A stretch of 64,000 nt of DNA from Echinococcus granulosus (lineage: Eukaryota; Platyhelminthes; Cestoda; Cyclophyllidea; Taeniidae), in assembly GCF_000524195.1 (NCBI RefSeq), contig NW_020170381.1, positions 863,678 to 927,677 of the forward strand, read 5' to 3'. Both the position numbers and the translations under genes were made by a program. Below the pieces are notes generated by a model, which made no database searches, had not been told where the DNA came from, and saw only the letters and a program-made list of their open reading frames with translations. The stretch's first letter is position 1. The number at the start of each line of letters is the position of its first letter. Positions 1 to 11,972 of the stretch are shown piece after piece.

Positions 1-1
1 G

Positions 2-2436
2 GCCGAAATTCTCGGCCAAGGATTGCTCTCAAGTGACTTGCAAACCATACACTCCTCTGCGCTAATGCTTACGCAATGCCTTATCGTGTTCGGTGCACCC
101 ACGGAAATCATCAGCAAGTAGATAGAATTTGCACTAGATGTTATCATTAGAGTACTAAGCAATCGGATGTTGTATTTTTCTTTCTTTAAAGGGTACACTT
201 AAAGGGATTCTTTTCTGAACTCAGAAATGGTTCATTCATAGTGCCATTCGAACCTAGCAACTGGCTTAAAATAATCGACCCTCGTCGATTTCGTCAATCT
301 TCCAAAGAGGCTCAAGAGTAAGGACAGATTATTTTTAATGCTCATCGGCCATGATTTTGTCCTTTTTTAGACTCTTGGTTTTATTTCGACACTTCAAAAG
401 TAATCCGTACTTTGACCCACTAAGCGCATTGAAGGCAAGTTGTTGTTTCGAAATTAGCATATTGGTTCAACACTTCTCACAAATTAGATTGCGATTTACA
501 AAAGTCAAGTTCACGTCATTGCCTAGCTTTGGATTTTTAGCAATAATATGGTATGGGGCATTTGATTTTTATCATGTTTCATTCGTCTCTGGTTTAATGT
601 GTGCGCTATGTGATTCATTATTGCCGTTTTTCAAATGGCTTGCCGACTGATTGGGATTTTAAATGCGAGCACACAAAACTTCGGCAAGACGCTAGTCACG
701 TTGATTTGCTTTATCTTTGTGATTTGGGCATTTATACTTTAGCTTGATTATAAATATTCCCTCGTTATTTGCTGTATTTTTAGTTAACTTTCTTCGATAA
801 TGGTAGACTTCTCAAGCCGTTGCTACATTCTCATTCATGGGTCAATTCAGAACAATCAGGCTCAGACAGAGATTCCATCTTTGCCGTATACAAGGCGTGT
901 TTTAAGTTATTTGCTATTGCTGACTTTCCAAATGACTGCTACGGCAATATCCTAGCACCTCTTTTTGAAAGGTGAACTAGATGGTCTCTAATAGTGATTC
1001 TTTAGAATTTTTATCCATCTTTTTAAGTTCTAACATGTTTGTCTTATAAATGGTGGCTGACTTTACATTCGTTTTCAGCGCTAAAGGTATTGGTATCCTT
1101 AATATTGAGAGTTCACCACCATATCCGGTATGGTTTGAAGCTTTTATTGACTTTATTGCGGACTCAATGCAATCGTGAGTTTCAATTTTCAGTTCTCCCT
1201 ATTTCTCGCTGTTATTCACAACCTTTTAGGATATTTAAGATGCTCTGTGATTCGGCACTTGACCGCACGATAGTAGCAGAAATCAGAACTAACCTTATGG
1301 GGTCCAACATTGCTGATAGTTTCTGTGAGAGAGATGGCCCCCCCTCAGGGTCTACAAATGAGACCTTTTTGTGTCCCTTATCACCTGACTTCACTTTGCA
1401 ATGCATTGAAATAATAAATGAACTCTACTCTGTTGCGATGGAAAATTTGCCCCCAATGCTGCTGACATTCTTCGGACAGCAAGATGTTGCGCTCAGCTAT
1501 CTAGATGGATCTCATCCATCTGTCGGGGGATCTGTTACTATCCAGGTCATCCTCGCGTCTCTCAAGCGTCGAGTAGATAATAGCCCAATAAATAAAACTG
1601 TGAAATTTGAATGTCACAGAATTTTGGCTAGGATCATCGACACCCTAAATGATGGTTCAAAAGAGGGTGAGGTTTAAAGTGTTTTGATTTTTTGTTTTGT
1701 TTAGAGATTATTTCTTCCCGTAAAAATTTCAAAAGATGTCTCGAAGCGTACTCTGATCGTGATAGGTAAATTTCTTAATTTATAAAAATGCAATATAACC
1801 AACTTCCTTGCCGCATAATTGGTATGATTTTGCAGTTTCCTCAACGAAAAGAAGACTCCAGGAGATCTCCATTTCCAAATAACACAGCAACTGCGTCTTG
1901 TTCAACACTCAGGTAGGGGTCAGTACTTACTGTATAAGATTCAACAAGTTTCTTTGGAGTTGCCATTATTAATGCCCTTTTTAACGTTTCGTGACGCCCA
2001 GCATTGTTTCGATTATTAAATATTCTATGGTTCATGTGTATTTCAAAGCGTGTATTCTTTGGATTTTCAGATTTCGCTGCTCTACTAACGCTTCATGACG
2101 TTTTAAAGTGCAATCTGGACTTGGTACAGGACATATATTTGCACGATTCTAACATCAAATCATCAAACACCCCACAAGCAACATTCCCAGATCCCAAATT
2201 GCACAGTAGTCCACTGACGCTTTTCGCGAATGAGGGTCCCTTCACCGAGGTGCGCTTAATTGTCCCAGGAGTTCGCACAGTTAATACATAAATCGCCGCA
2301 ATGTTTTATTTTGCAGGAAATCTTGTGGGAGGACGTCTGCTGTAGTGATCTTGGCCTTACGTGTGATACTCTAACTCGACTATTTTCTTTGAAATCGGAA
2401 CAGTCGAATGCTCTAAGGCACCTGCACTCTGACTGA
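2..2436 (+). CDS. 3' part of an unrecognised multi-exon gene (helical, HEAT/ARM-like protein)
   Basis: The gene enters from the left edge, so its 5' end is missing. Ten exons join in one frame: 2-117, 225-317, 371-434, 784-971, 1079-1174, 1230-1666, 1705-1765, 1836-1912, 2071-2249 and 2317-2436 (TGA at 2434). They give about 476 C-terminal residues. Every junction is phase-consistent, which is the main support. The product is rich in Leu, Ile, Phe and Cys, with runs typical of stacked amphipathic helices (for example VWFEAFIDFIADSMQ and FAALLTLHDVLKCNLDLVQD), and has no signal peptide or catalytic motif I can name. A HEAT/ARM scaffold is an inference from composition. The third intron (435-783) needs a GC donor (AAG|GCAAGT), the only non-GT donor used in this window. 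I do not recognise the family. The 3' end lies 1.1 kb upstream of the GalNAc-transferase on the same strand. Confidence 0.6.
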
Positions 2437-3530
2437 TGTTGTCTGCTCTTTTTTGGTCGCTAACATCTGTCAACTTTGCATCCTTTTAACCGGCGGGGTC
2501 CGTCCGAGCGTTGCCTCGTAGGGGTGATGATCGAGGTGGGGCTCTGCTCCGTGGGCTAATGCTGTTCATTTTGGGGTTCTAAGCCAGTCAGGCGTGGGGA
2601 GGCGTGGTCGGGTGGGGGTTCGTTGCTTTTACGGGCGGATTAGTGAGGATTGGCGGAGGAGTCTCACCACAAGTTTCCGTCCTCGTTGAGGAGTCTGGAG
2701 ACTAAAAATTTTATTTTGAAGGATAGATTAATTTTTTACATAATAAATAGTCTTTATTTGTACCAAATATTTTGTTGTAGTATACTAACGAGTGACCCTA
2801 AATATGACCTTGAGCCATGGTTTGAATACCTGCACAAAATGATCAGAGGCGTTCCATTTTTCCATACTTCTTAAAGTAAGAATTGTGAAATCACCGTATG
2901 CCTTCCGTGGCGTTAGAGAGTTTTTCCTTATTTTTACGGGGATAAAAAGGGCCTTGAATGGACCAGTCAAAGACTTATTGTTCCAAGTTTGCGTCAAAAT
3001 CAAGTCTTTTTGTTTTGCGTAAATTTTGACATCGTTCTGGTTCTAACCTATTTATTCTTTAATCAGGACGGTTTGTTAACTAAACGCACTTGCCTATCCC
3101 AATCTACAACGATTGTCTATCAGCAGAGTTGTTAGCAGGAAGCGCATTCTTCGAATAATCTATCCCGATATGATTTGTTCAGCTTTATAGTTTTGCCTTT
3201 TATTGTCGTGAATATGCTTGAATTCGGAAATAAACCCAGATTTATGCATTTTTTTGTCCTTATATAACTATCCAAAGTTAAAGGACGTCAGTATTTGATG
3301 GATGCACTCGGATATTCCTATTCCCAAGTTTACTTCATTTCTGCCATTTCCACCCTATCCAATTAGTTTCATTATAATGCATAAATCAGGCTTTGAATAT
3401 GCTAATTACAAAACTGCGTTGATTGTTAAAGTGTGATAAGAGTGTTTTATGTATTTTCCTTAAACTTGAGCACTCAATTGAATATGTATTTTGCTTTTTG
3501 TGCTATTTTTTTTATTTTAGAACCAATTGA
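2437..3530. other. Intergenic stretch with a G-rich block
   Basis: No coding exon was seen between the stop of the first gene and the start of the GalNAc-transferase. About 2480-2640 is much richer in G and CpG than its surroundings and contains closely spaced G runs at 2596-2618. It may be 3' UTR of the upstream gene or promoter of the downstream one. A TATATAA string at about 3261-3267 and a pyrimidine tract ending in AG at about 3520 lie just before the next gene. Confidence 0.4.
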
Positions 3531-5379
3531 ATGGTATTGATATCGAATAGATTCGGATATATTACTTTCTCTGTATTGGTTTGGATTAGTTCCAGTTTTT
3601 ATCACTTCTCGCTAAGCCTTGATGAACCTCTCATATTTTTCGATGAGCATTGTGAAATTAGCGATAATTTTGGGTGCAAATCTGTTGGAAACATTGGGAA
3701 TAAACAAGTCAGCGAATGTTCTAGGTGGTTAAAGGAAACTACATCAATGCTTGGGAAGGATGTTCCACCATCAATTATATCTGTTATTATTGTCGCCCAT
3801 AATGAACGGAAGCGTATTTTGAACGACACAATAGAGAGTTTACTTTCGAACACCTCCCATGCCCTTTTGAAAGAAATAATAGTAGTCGACGACTGCAGTC
3901 AACCAGCAATTGACCTAACTCCAAACGGTTTTAAAATACAGGTAAAATTTTCTTTAGCTTTCTTGTAAGTGTCATTGTAAATACCGTATTTATAGTGTGC
4001 TTGCGTTTTTTGCAGGTTTCACTAATTCGCAACACCGTTAGGCAAGGACTTATCAGATCTCGCATCATAGGAGCTAACGAAGCCTCTGGAAATGTCCTAG
4101 TTTTTGCTGACTCACATATACATTTTGCTAAAGATTGGTTAAAGCCTCTTGTTCTCCGTCTTCTCTACTTTGAACGGTTCAAATCTAGTTCTCACCTCTT
4201 GGTTCTAAGCCCCTTCATCAGTGCGTTCACGGAAGATGGGGAGGACTATCCCGCAACTGATTACCTTCGTGGAGGATTCGACTGGGATCTTACCTTTGTG
4301 TGGGAGCCCATGAACGATGAGGAGAAAGATAACGTGAGTCGGTTTGGTTGGACATGATTGATATCGTTGATGGTGGTACCTTTTCAAAGTACAACAGCTA
4401 TTTATTACGTTTAATTGTACAACAGGTATTGCTATTTAAGGGAAACGTAGACCAATGTTACTTCCCTCTGAGATGTCCGGAAACCAAAATCTTCTTTAAT
4501 TTTTGCAATTTGTATTTCATGTAATGGTGTTTATTCAATACCAATATGACTAATTCAACATGATCCCCGCATCTTTAGCGTTAAGATCATTGGTACATGA
4601 CACTTTATCACAAAGAACATGCTCTAATGCTTCATCATTTGTTCCCTGCTTTTGTTGTTAATTACTGACCATTACACTTAAAGAATATGTCAAATGTTCC
4701 CAGAACTTAATTAATTTCACTTGTACGATTTTTACAGCGTAAATAGATGCTTTACTATCATAATTTCAACACCTCTCTCCTCTCATTGGCGTAGCTCAAC
4801 ACCTACGGCCGTCAGATGAATTTGACATGGTTAAGTCTGCCGCGTCCAAGCCCAGTCATTGCTGGGTCGGTAATCGCCGTAAATCGCAGTCGTTTCATAG
4901 CCTTTGGTGCCTTCGATGACCAAATGGAGATCTGGGGTGGAGAAAACATTGAGTTAAGTCTGCGTGCCTGGATGTGTGGCGGTCGAGTCGAGATTATTCC
5001 ATGTAGCCGCGTGTCGCATCTCTTTCGAAGCTCTCACGGCTATTCCTTTCCCAAAGGCAAAATGATCACTATCGTGCAGAATTTGAAGCGTGTTGCCATG
5101 GTCTGGATGCAGCCCTCCAGAGACCTACATATTGATTCGGTCAGGTATCCTGTACCTCCGATAGCACTCTTCTACTCGTCCCAACAAGACGCACTCAATA
5201 TTCCAGCCAGAGATCTTGCCTTACGCGAGCGACTAAGACAGCGACTAGAATGCAAAGACTTTGCTTGGTTTGTTGAAAATATCTATCCGGATTTGAAAAG
5301 AAAGGGAAGTGCCGTCAAACTTCGTGATAATGCCATGATTAAAGCCCAACTCTCTAAGCTTATCTCGAAGCTTAAATGA
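3531..5379 (+). CDS. Polypeptide N-acetylgalactosaminyltransferase (GT27), lectin domain absent
   Basis: This enzyme family starts mucin-type O-glycosylation in the Golgi by moving GalNAc from UDP-GalNAc to Ser/Thr. Three exons (3531-3941, 4016-4333, 4795-5379) give 437 residues. Residues about 8-30 form a signal anchor followed by a very short stem. The GT-A fold begins at about 82 (SVIIVAHNE, then IIVVDDCS). The metal-binding DxH is D169-S-H171 in VFADSHIHF. The Gal/GalNAc-T segment has EIWGGEN at 288-294 and the CGGRVEIIPCSRVSHLFR block at 304-321. The chain stops at about residue 437, just where family members continue into the roughly 130-residue ricin-like lectin domain; no QxW repeats were found downstream. 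The DSH motif is followed by IH where most relatives have CE. The ATG lies 10 bases after a pyrimidine tract ending in AG, so a 5' UTR intron or a spliced-leader acceptor is possible. Family assignment is secure; the orthologous subtype is not. Confidence 0.93.
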
Positions 5380-6359
5380 ATCAAGAGCTTTCCGTTAATA
5401 TACATTGTATTGCTTTTGTATGCTTTGATGAGAGCAACTGAGTTGCGAAATCTTATTTTTAATACAAATTCATTCACCTATATACAGGTCCCCTTATACT
5501 ATTGTTGTGTGATAGGGAAGGAAGGAAATTATTTGCAAATGCATGAGATTAATTTATGACATGAACGTCTGAAACACTTGTGATGCCAGAGGGATTAGGT
5601 CCTTCATATCACTCAAAGTGGCAGCAGCTACTTTTGCACTCACTTTGCTTTTGGTCCTGTATTACCATGCACAGGATGATTTTCCTCATTTCCATGATCT
5701 TCCGAGATCTTTTTAGTCAGTTGTTCTATTCAAAGCCTATGATAATTTAACAGACTACCTTGAGGATTACTCCCCGTTCGTGAATATTAATCCAGTTATT
5801 TTTTCCTCTTTTTGACTACGAAGTCTGATTTGACACCTTTGATTAGGTCTCAACATTTTAATGTATATATGCTAGTTACTTCATTTGGTGCCAACTTGGA
5901 TCTCAAATGCATTTTCAAGTACTAATCGTTTCGCGCCAAAAATAACCTACTCATGAAAGCTTGTGCTTCAGCTGCTGCAGCTGACATGCATTTTTTCATC
6001 GAGATTCGAGGATGAGATGACAAGTTGTCGATAAGTTCTCGAGCAATCCTATTCATCGTGTCACGAATTAATAAGAATCCATACATTATTTTGTTAAGCC
6101 TTTTTACCCCCTCAGTGTATTTCTTTATCGTTAATGCAAATAAGTGTTCTATTAGCTGTTCTATAGTGATACTGCACTTCGTATTTGATACAGTTTCATT
6201 ACACTTCCATTCAAAGCGTAAATACCCTGTCTTCTTCGATCATTAAATACAAAAAGATAGCAAAACTTGGCCAATAATTAAATTTCTTCTTTGGTTTTTC
6301 ATCTAGTGTGAGAACATGCTCAAGAGTTACCTCTTTCCGAGTTTTCAGCTTGGATAAAC

Positions 6360-6382
6360 CATTGTCATTGTCATTGTCATTT
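6360..6382. repeat. Short tandem repeat, unit CATTGT
   Basis: Three complete and one partial copy of CATTGT sit head to tail, then degrade into a T-rich tail. It lies in non-coding DNA and looks like an ordinary microsatellite. Confidence 0.7.
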
Positions 6383-9300
6383 CATTTTGAGGTTTCATTA
6401 GGAAGACTCAATTTTGTACTCAGGCAATTCAGATTTTAAAAAAGGACTAGGCTTTTCACAAATTTAATAGCAACAATCTATCATCATTAAAGATTATGGT
6501 GGCTAGATTTGTGTCACCGCATGAGGTTGAGGAAACACTGAAACTAATCTGAGTTTGCGTTTGTAACTTATAGACTGCAGAAGACATTGATAGTGGTAAT
6601 ATGAGTATAAATGGTAGGGTAAAACTTACTGTCATTGTGGGGAAGAAAATCAGAGGCATGAAAGTATGGGTAAGATGAATTGGGACTTAGTTTCCAGATC
6701 ATGGCTATGCGCATTCTTTGCATGACTACTGGAAAAGGGGTACATATTTCTGTCCCTTACACTGCCATAACTTCCGATTTTTAGGCGTAATTGACCGCCG
6801 CTTGTGACTAGTTTGAGTCCCGACGCCGTTCTGTTCCTGCAATCTTTTCGTAAGATCATTACAAACCGCAGCGGTAACTGAGTCCTCTGAACACCTTCGT
6901 AATTGTCTGGTCATCCGCCTGGCTACGATTTGTGTCGCCCCCCAAATCTGTTGTGCATGCAAACCCCTTTTACTTCTCGTCTCGTCTGCCACACATGCAT
7001 CAACTGCAAATTCGTATTTGGTTTTCGCCATGTCCACATTAATTGCGTTGTGATAGTGATGCCTTGCATCAAAAACCGAATTCCGCCGTAGCATCTGCCT
7101 GCGTAGGTGGAACTGTTTGCGGTGTGATTGATCGAGAAGGAAACAGCTTTTAGATCATGCGCCAAAAGATAACGTGAAGCAGGCTGAACAGCGATTGCCG
7201 TCCGTTGCATATCTCTTAATTTTTACATTTAAAATGCCCATTTATTAGTCACTTTTTTTGCATTTGGCTCAGGAGCTAGTATTAATAGAGGTAATTAAGG
7301 AAGGTGTAATACGGATGTGATTCTTATATTTACAGGGCTCTCTTCTGATTATCACTAGGGTACAAGCAATTGCTTTGTATGTATCAACAGATTCACATAT
7401 GAAGTCCTTAAGAGGAATTATGCTAATTTGGTGTAAAAGCAATTAGCTTAATTGCTCTGATGAATGACGAGTACTGCTGCCACTGGCATAAAGGCGCGGT
7501 TCCCCATCTACAAGATCGTTCTAATGTAGTGCTAAAGACTCACTTAAATGAGATTCATTATTATGGTGTTCTCCACGCACAAAAAAGATAATCTACTTCA
7601 ACCATATTATTGATTTCATTCAATTTGTTCTGCCAATAGTTTTGTAGTCTCCATGCAACTGATGTCAAATTGCGGTCACAGCGCTTAAAAGGCCTTAGTG
7701 TGCGCTCTCCACAGAACCCGACTTGCACACTTTTCGAGGGAAGTTCTGACAACAATGTGTGTCTGTATCCGCGTAATACGATTTAACATAGCCAAAAAGC
7801 CGCGTTTTCTCTATTTAATTAATTTAGCCATAATTCTCATACTAGTTTAGGTACCGCTACTCAAAAAAGCGGTTGTCAAAATCAATTTATGCAAAATTTG
7901 TCGAATTTAAACTCCCGCTAATCCTGTAAATTTTGATTGGATTTTAGCAACCCCTCACTTTGAACCAAGTTTAGTTTAATTTATGTAAAAAGTTTTTTTT
8001 ATGATAGAGAGGTAATTTACTCATTCTTGAGCATGCATATACTATGTGAGAGAAGCCTCCCCTAGTTTTGTACCAGAGCATAAAGGTGAATAAGTCAGCG
8101 TGAGAATTTACTATTATAGTAGCTATGATGTTCATGTAGTCTGTATACTGCTGATTAATTCGCAGCTCGAACTATTGGGGCTACGGATGCAGTTGCTACT
8201 TTGGTACGAAAATAATGAGCAAATTGTGCGAGCACTCATTCAAAATCTGTGCCTCGGGTGTAGAATGAGTCGTCTCCCTGCTTTAGGGCTGTACTCTTCA
8301 CTACTATCTATTTTTTTTGTCATTTTTTAAAGAATAAATCTGAGAGTTATTTACGTCGTCTTTCTTGCCGAGTGTTATTTTAAACCCATGTGAGAAAATG
8401 TGAACTGTTAGGTCTTATTGCGTAAAGAAAAACTGAGAGTAAATTTCCTGTTTGATAAATGGTGACTGGCGCCAGTTTAAGGCTCAATCCTGTTCGGGCA
8501 TGTTTAGTGTCAAAGTATCTCATTACAGACTAAATTGACTAGAGCCCTAGATCTGTGATAGGGTTATGCAATTGCATTACCTGCGTCTGAATAAATCTAA
8601 TAGGTGTCTAATGAAGAGTGAGATCCGTGACCTTTTAATGACCCATACTTTGTGTATTACGATTAAAATACAAGTTGCGGTTAAATACATCTGGTCACTA
8701 AACATAAACGAAAGCATTTGTAACTTTACTTTTAATTGTGGTTAGCTGAAGATGCTTTGATCTATTGGTTGAGGTTAAAAAGACTTTGTAGGCTGAAAAA
8801 CCCCACGGTATTATATTCAACCAATGTCACGAATGAATGTGTGGTGGAAAAATTTCGCATTGAGAAATTCGCAAGTCTGATTAATACGGCCTAGTCTGTT
8901 GCGGTGGTGCAGCTGTGTTGTCATTTATCAACTGAAATGAAATGCAAAACAGTTGTCTTAGGTATTGCGCTTATTATGCCACACGTTTTCGCGACTACTA
9001 TTGGCACGCACACGCTCATACACTCAAGGATTCCCCAGCATGCACCGGTCTGAGTGAAGTGGTCTAGCAAGAAAATTCTAGGAGCAACTGTTCGGCCGGC
9101 TGATTGCTGGCGCCCTAGATAGGGTTAAGTGGAAGCGAGGCAGAAGTATACCGACACCACGTGACTCCATAAGACTAAGCATACATTACTGACTACAATT
9201 TGTCGTCAAAAATTTAGCACTTTCTTATCTTATTGTGTGCATATCTGTAGTGGAGACATTGAGCATGAATCGGACTTGCACTTAGATTGTCATTTCACCG

Positions 9301-10390
9301 TTTGCACCGCATTATAACCGCACTGTGAAACCCTGAGCTTGGATATTTGAGTGAAAAGGTGTTGGTATGCATGCACATGTTTACTGGGAGTTAAAATGAC
9401 TATTTTAACTATGCTCCTCTCTGACCGAGGGTACTGCCTGCATGCGGTTATTGCGAAGCTAACAACGGCGCTAACGTCAGTTTTTCCCTTTTGGCCAGTT
9501 TCAGTAGGACGCGTCTCCCACTAAACACATTTCCTCTTCAGTGGCACTCAATAACAGCTTTTTCATCTCGACAAATAGTAAATTTACAAAAGAATGACCC
9601 ACCTATTGACTCCGACTACAGCTATTAACCTCCCGTTGGATGTAATGCAGTAATTTATTTTAAACATTTGTCATTTAACTACACTCCCTTAAAAAGCTGC
9701 AAATTTAACCATTTTTTTGTTTCCTAATAACCCGACATTCCGATGCCTTTACGGGCCATTTTTCCAAATCGACATTAGAGACGCTCTTTTAATGCCTGGA
9801 AGGCCCACGATCAATGTCCGACTGGTAACTCGAGGGCTCGGAGCTCAAGAGTTTTTTATGCGCACTTCCTACAGCAATATTACGACACGCTGACAGCGTG
9901 TGCGTGTATGAGTTCAAGGTCAGGGCCACGAATCGCTTCGCATTTGACACTAAGACCGCCTTATATAATGGGTGTAGTCGAAATAACTACATTAAGCAGA
10001 GGGAATCCCTCATAGATCCATTTCAAGTTCCCCTTGATTGAATTATAACTCGGAATGTTCATTCAAAATTATTCTATCATTATTATTACCAATTGTTTGC
10101 AGGTATAGTTTAAAGAATTTGACCTCCCACTTCCTCAACCACTCCAGATGTCTTTGATGGGGATATTTTGCAACCTACCATTTTTTAACATCAAAAAACC
10201 CATGAGACAAGTCTTCAGAGTATCATGCACTAATTAAACGTTCATTCATAATAACTGTCGGCAGTGCCTGTGGTGAAAATCAGTGGCTCAACAGTTTCAA
10301 TTGTGCCACCTCTCTGATCTCGCTGCCAATGTGATTTCCCTTCATGGCTTTGTCAGCTTACTCTCAGGAGAATTATGAAGTATCCTGTCA

Positions 10391-10530
10391 GCCCCAAGCA
10401 CACCCTCTGGGTGTGCGCGGCTTTGGCGTAAAGCTAAGGTTGCTGAGTAGTGAATTGCAAAATTGAAGCTATTTTTGGAGGCGCAACAAGTCATGAGTCC
10501 AGCGATAATGAAGGACTGGAAAAGTTGTGC
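10391..10530 (+). ncRNA. Candidate structured small RNA with an Sm-like site
   Basis: A perfect hairpin (GCACACCC at 10398-10405, loop TCT, GGGTGTGC at 10409-10416) is followed by ATTTTTGG at 10471-10478, which resembles the Sm-protein binding site of U-type snRNAs and spliced-leader RNAs. Directly after it comes a second hairpin: GCGCAAC (10481-10487) pairs with GTTGTGC (10524-10530), and inside it AGTCC (10496-10500) pairs with GGACT (10513-10517). A stem, then an Sm site, then a terminal stem is how snRNAs are built. I could not match any of U1, U2, U4, U5, U11 or U12, and the arrangement may be chance. Confidence 0.2.
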
Positions 10531-11972
10531 ACAATCAAAAGGGATACCAACATACCACAGAGGAGCTCAACACGGCACGTTAAAGGGTTTACATGTGCAG
10601 CCGTTGCTAGCTCTCATGCGTCAGTTTTCCTTCAGCAAGCAATTTATCCCTGCTCACTTAAGACGTGTAGCCTTCGCATGAAAGTGGTGCGCAACTCGGT
10701 GCTTAAATATGCAGGTAATTGAGTCTCTGCATGTTTTACTTCCGCTTCTCCACGATATTAACGTATGTGCCTCTACACTACTTTGGCTTACTACGACTCG
10801 AGACCCTACAGTACAACCATCCGAAAGACCAGTGTGTTCCATTTAACTTTTCCCTTAAACGTCTATGATGTGGTTCACACATTATGCTCAGTGGTATTTA
10901 CGTACATCAGTTGGTGATTCGGATACCTCAGTTTAAAAATGCAGTAACTGAGCCTTATTTTCGCTCTGAAAATAACTACACTCCCGCATATTACGCAATA
11001 AAATACATGATATTCACAGTGGTTTAGTACTCTTCTCATCAATTCTATCTGCGGCTCAAGGTAACAACACGTGTCAGGAGCCTTCCTCGTCCCTATCAAA
11101 TTTAAAGTCCTGCCGAAAATTCTGGAAAAAAATTGACTGCAATCTATCATTTCATGCAATCAGATGATTTTCTTTAGAAAATTAAATACCAGAAATCCAA
11201 TACATCTAATTAGTTAATCAAAGCAACTGGCATGTATGAGGGGAATACCACATTTGTAGAATTATTAACAAGTTCAAAGTGCCAGAAAGTGGTGAAAGAT
11301 ATGATTAAGAAAACCCAGCCTACCGGATTTTGAAGTCGTTAATGGTAAATTATTTGGTTTTCAAAGATATTCGACAATTTTTAACAAAAAACAAAGATCC
11401 CCAACTTCATCCTGGAGTTTTGACAGCACTCTAACTGGAAGAAAATGCCAGCGAACGTTGGAATGCTGTCACAACAGAATTTTAGACTTTCTAACCAATT
11501 TCCTCTGGTCGAAAACCGTGAAAAACACCTAACCATGCCAGAAATAAATTGTGGTACAGGAATAACAGGGTACAACCTCCTTCTAGAGTGCTCCTAGCAA
11601 GTCACTAGGAACTTCGATGGACTTGTATTTCGAATCGCAGCCGCGCGGCCCCGATTAGTCAGTCAAAGATACTTTCACTGGAGAATAGGGAAATATATTA
11701 GCACGAGCCTTAGCATAATCTTCCCAAACTAGCTACCTTCAGGTAATTTGTGAAATAAACGAATTCTACCCTTGATTATAGATTCACCACAAACCATGAA
11801 TCCCATCGTGTCTCAACCTAACTATTTCATACGATGGGTTTTCAGTAATGCCTACTTTTGGTTACCAAACATGCTCTATGAGACACCATTTATAGGGAAG
11901 CCAACAAATGAGACAGGCGGCAGAGCACAATAATTGTCACAATGAAGAAAAACGCTTCCAAACTAGAGGAGT

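Larger units (their letters stand above)
5380..11972. other. Gene-free stretch with small repeats and hairpins
   Basis: About 6.6 kb in which no exon of a known family was recognised. Open frames are short and carry stops in other frames. Local items are a CATTGT microsatellite at 6360-6382, a 7-bp inverted repeat at 9885-9901 and a possible structured RNA at 10391-10530 (listed separately). A minus-strand frame at 6726-7094 is basic and Gln/Arg-rich but matches no family I know; it may be a decayed element. Confidence 0.5.

Noticed and set aside
6726..7210. Overlapping minus-strand open frames with basic, Gln/Arg-rich sequence
   Set aside because: No domain, catalytic motif or splice structure could be recognised; at most a decayed element.
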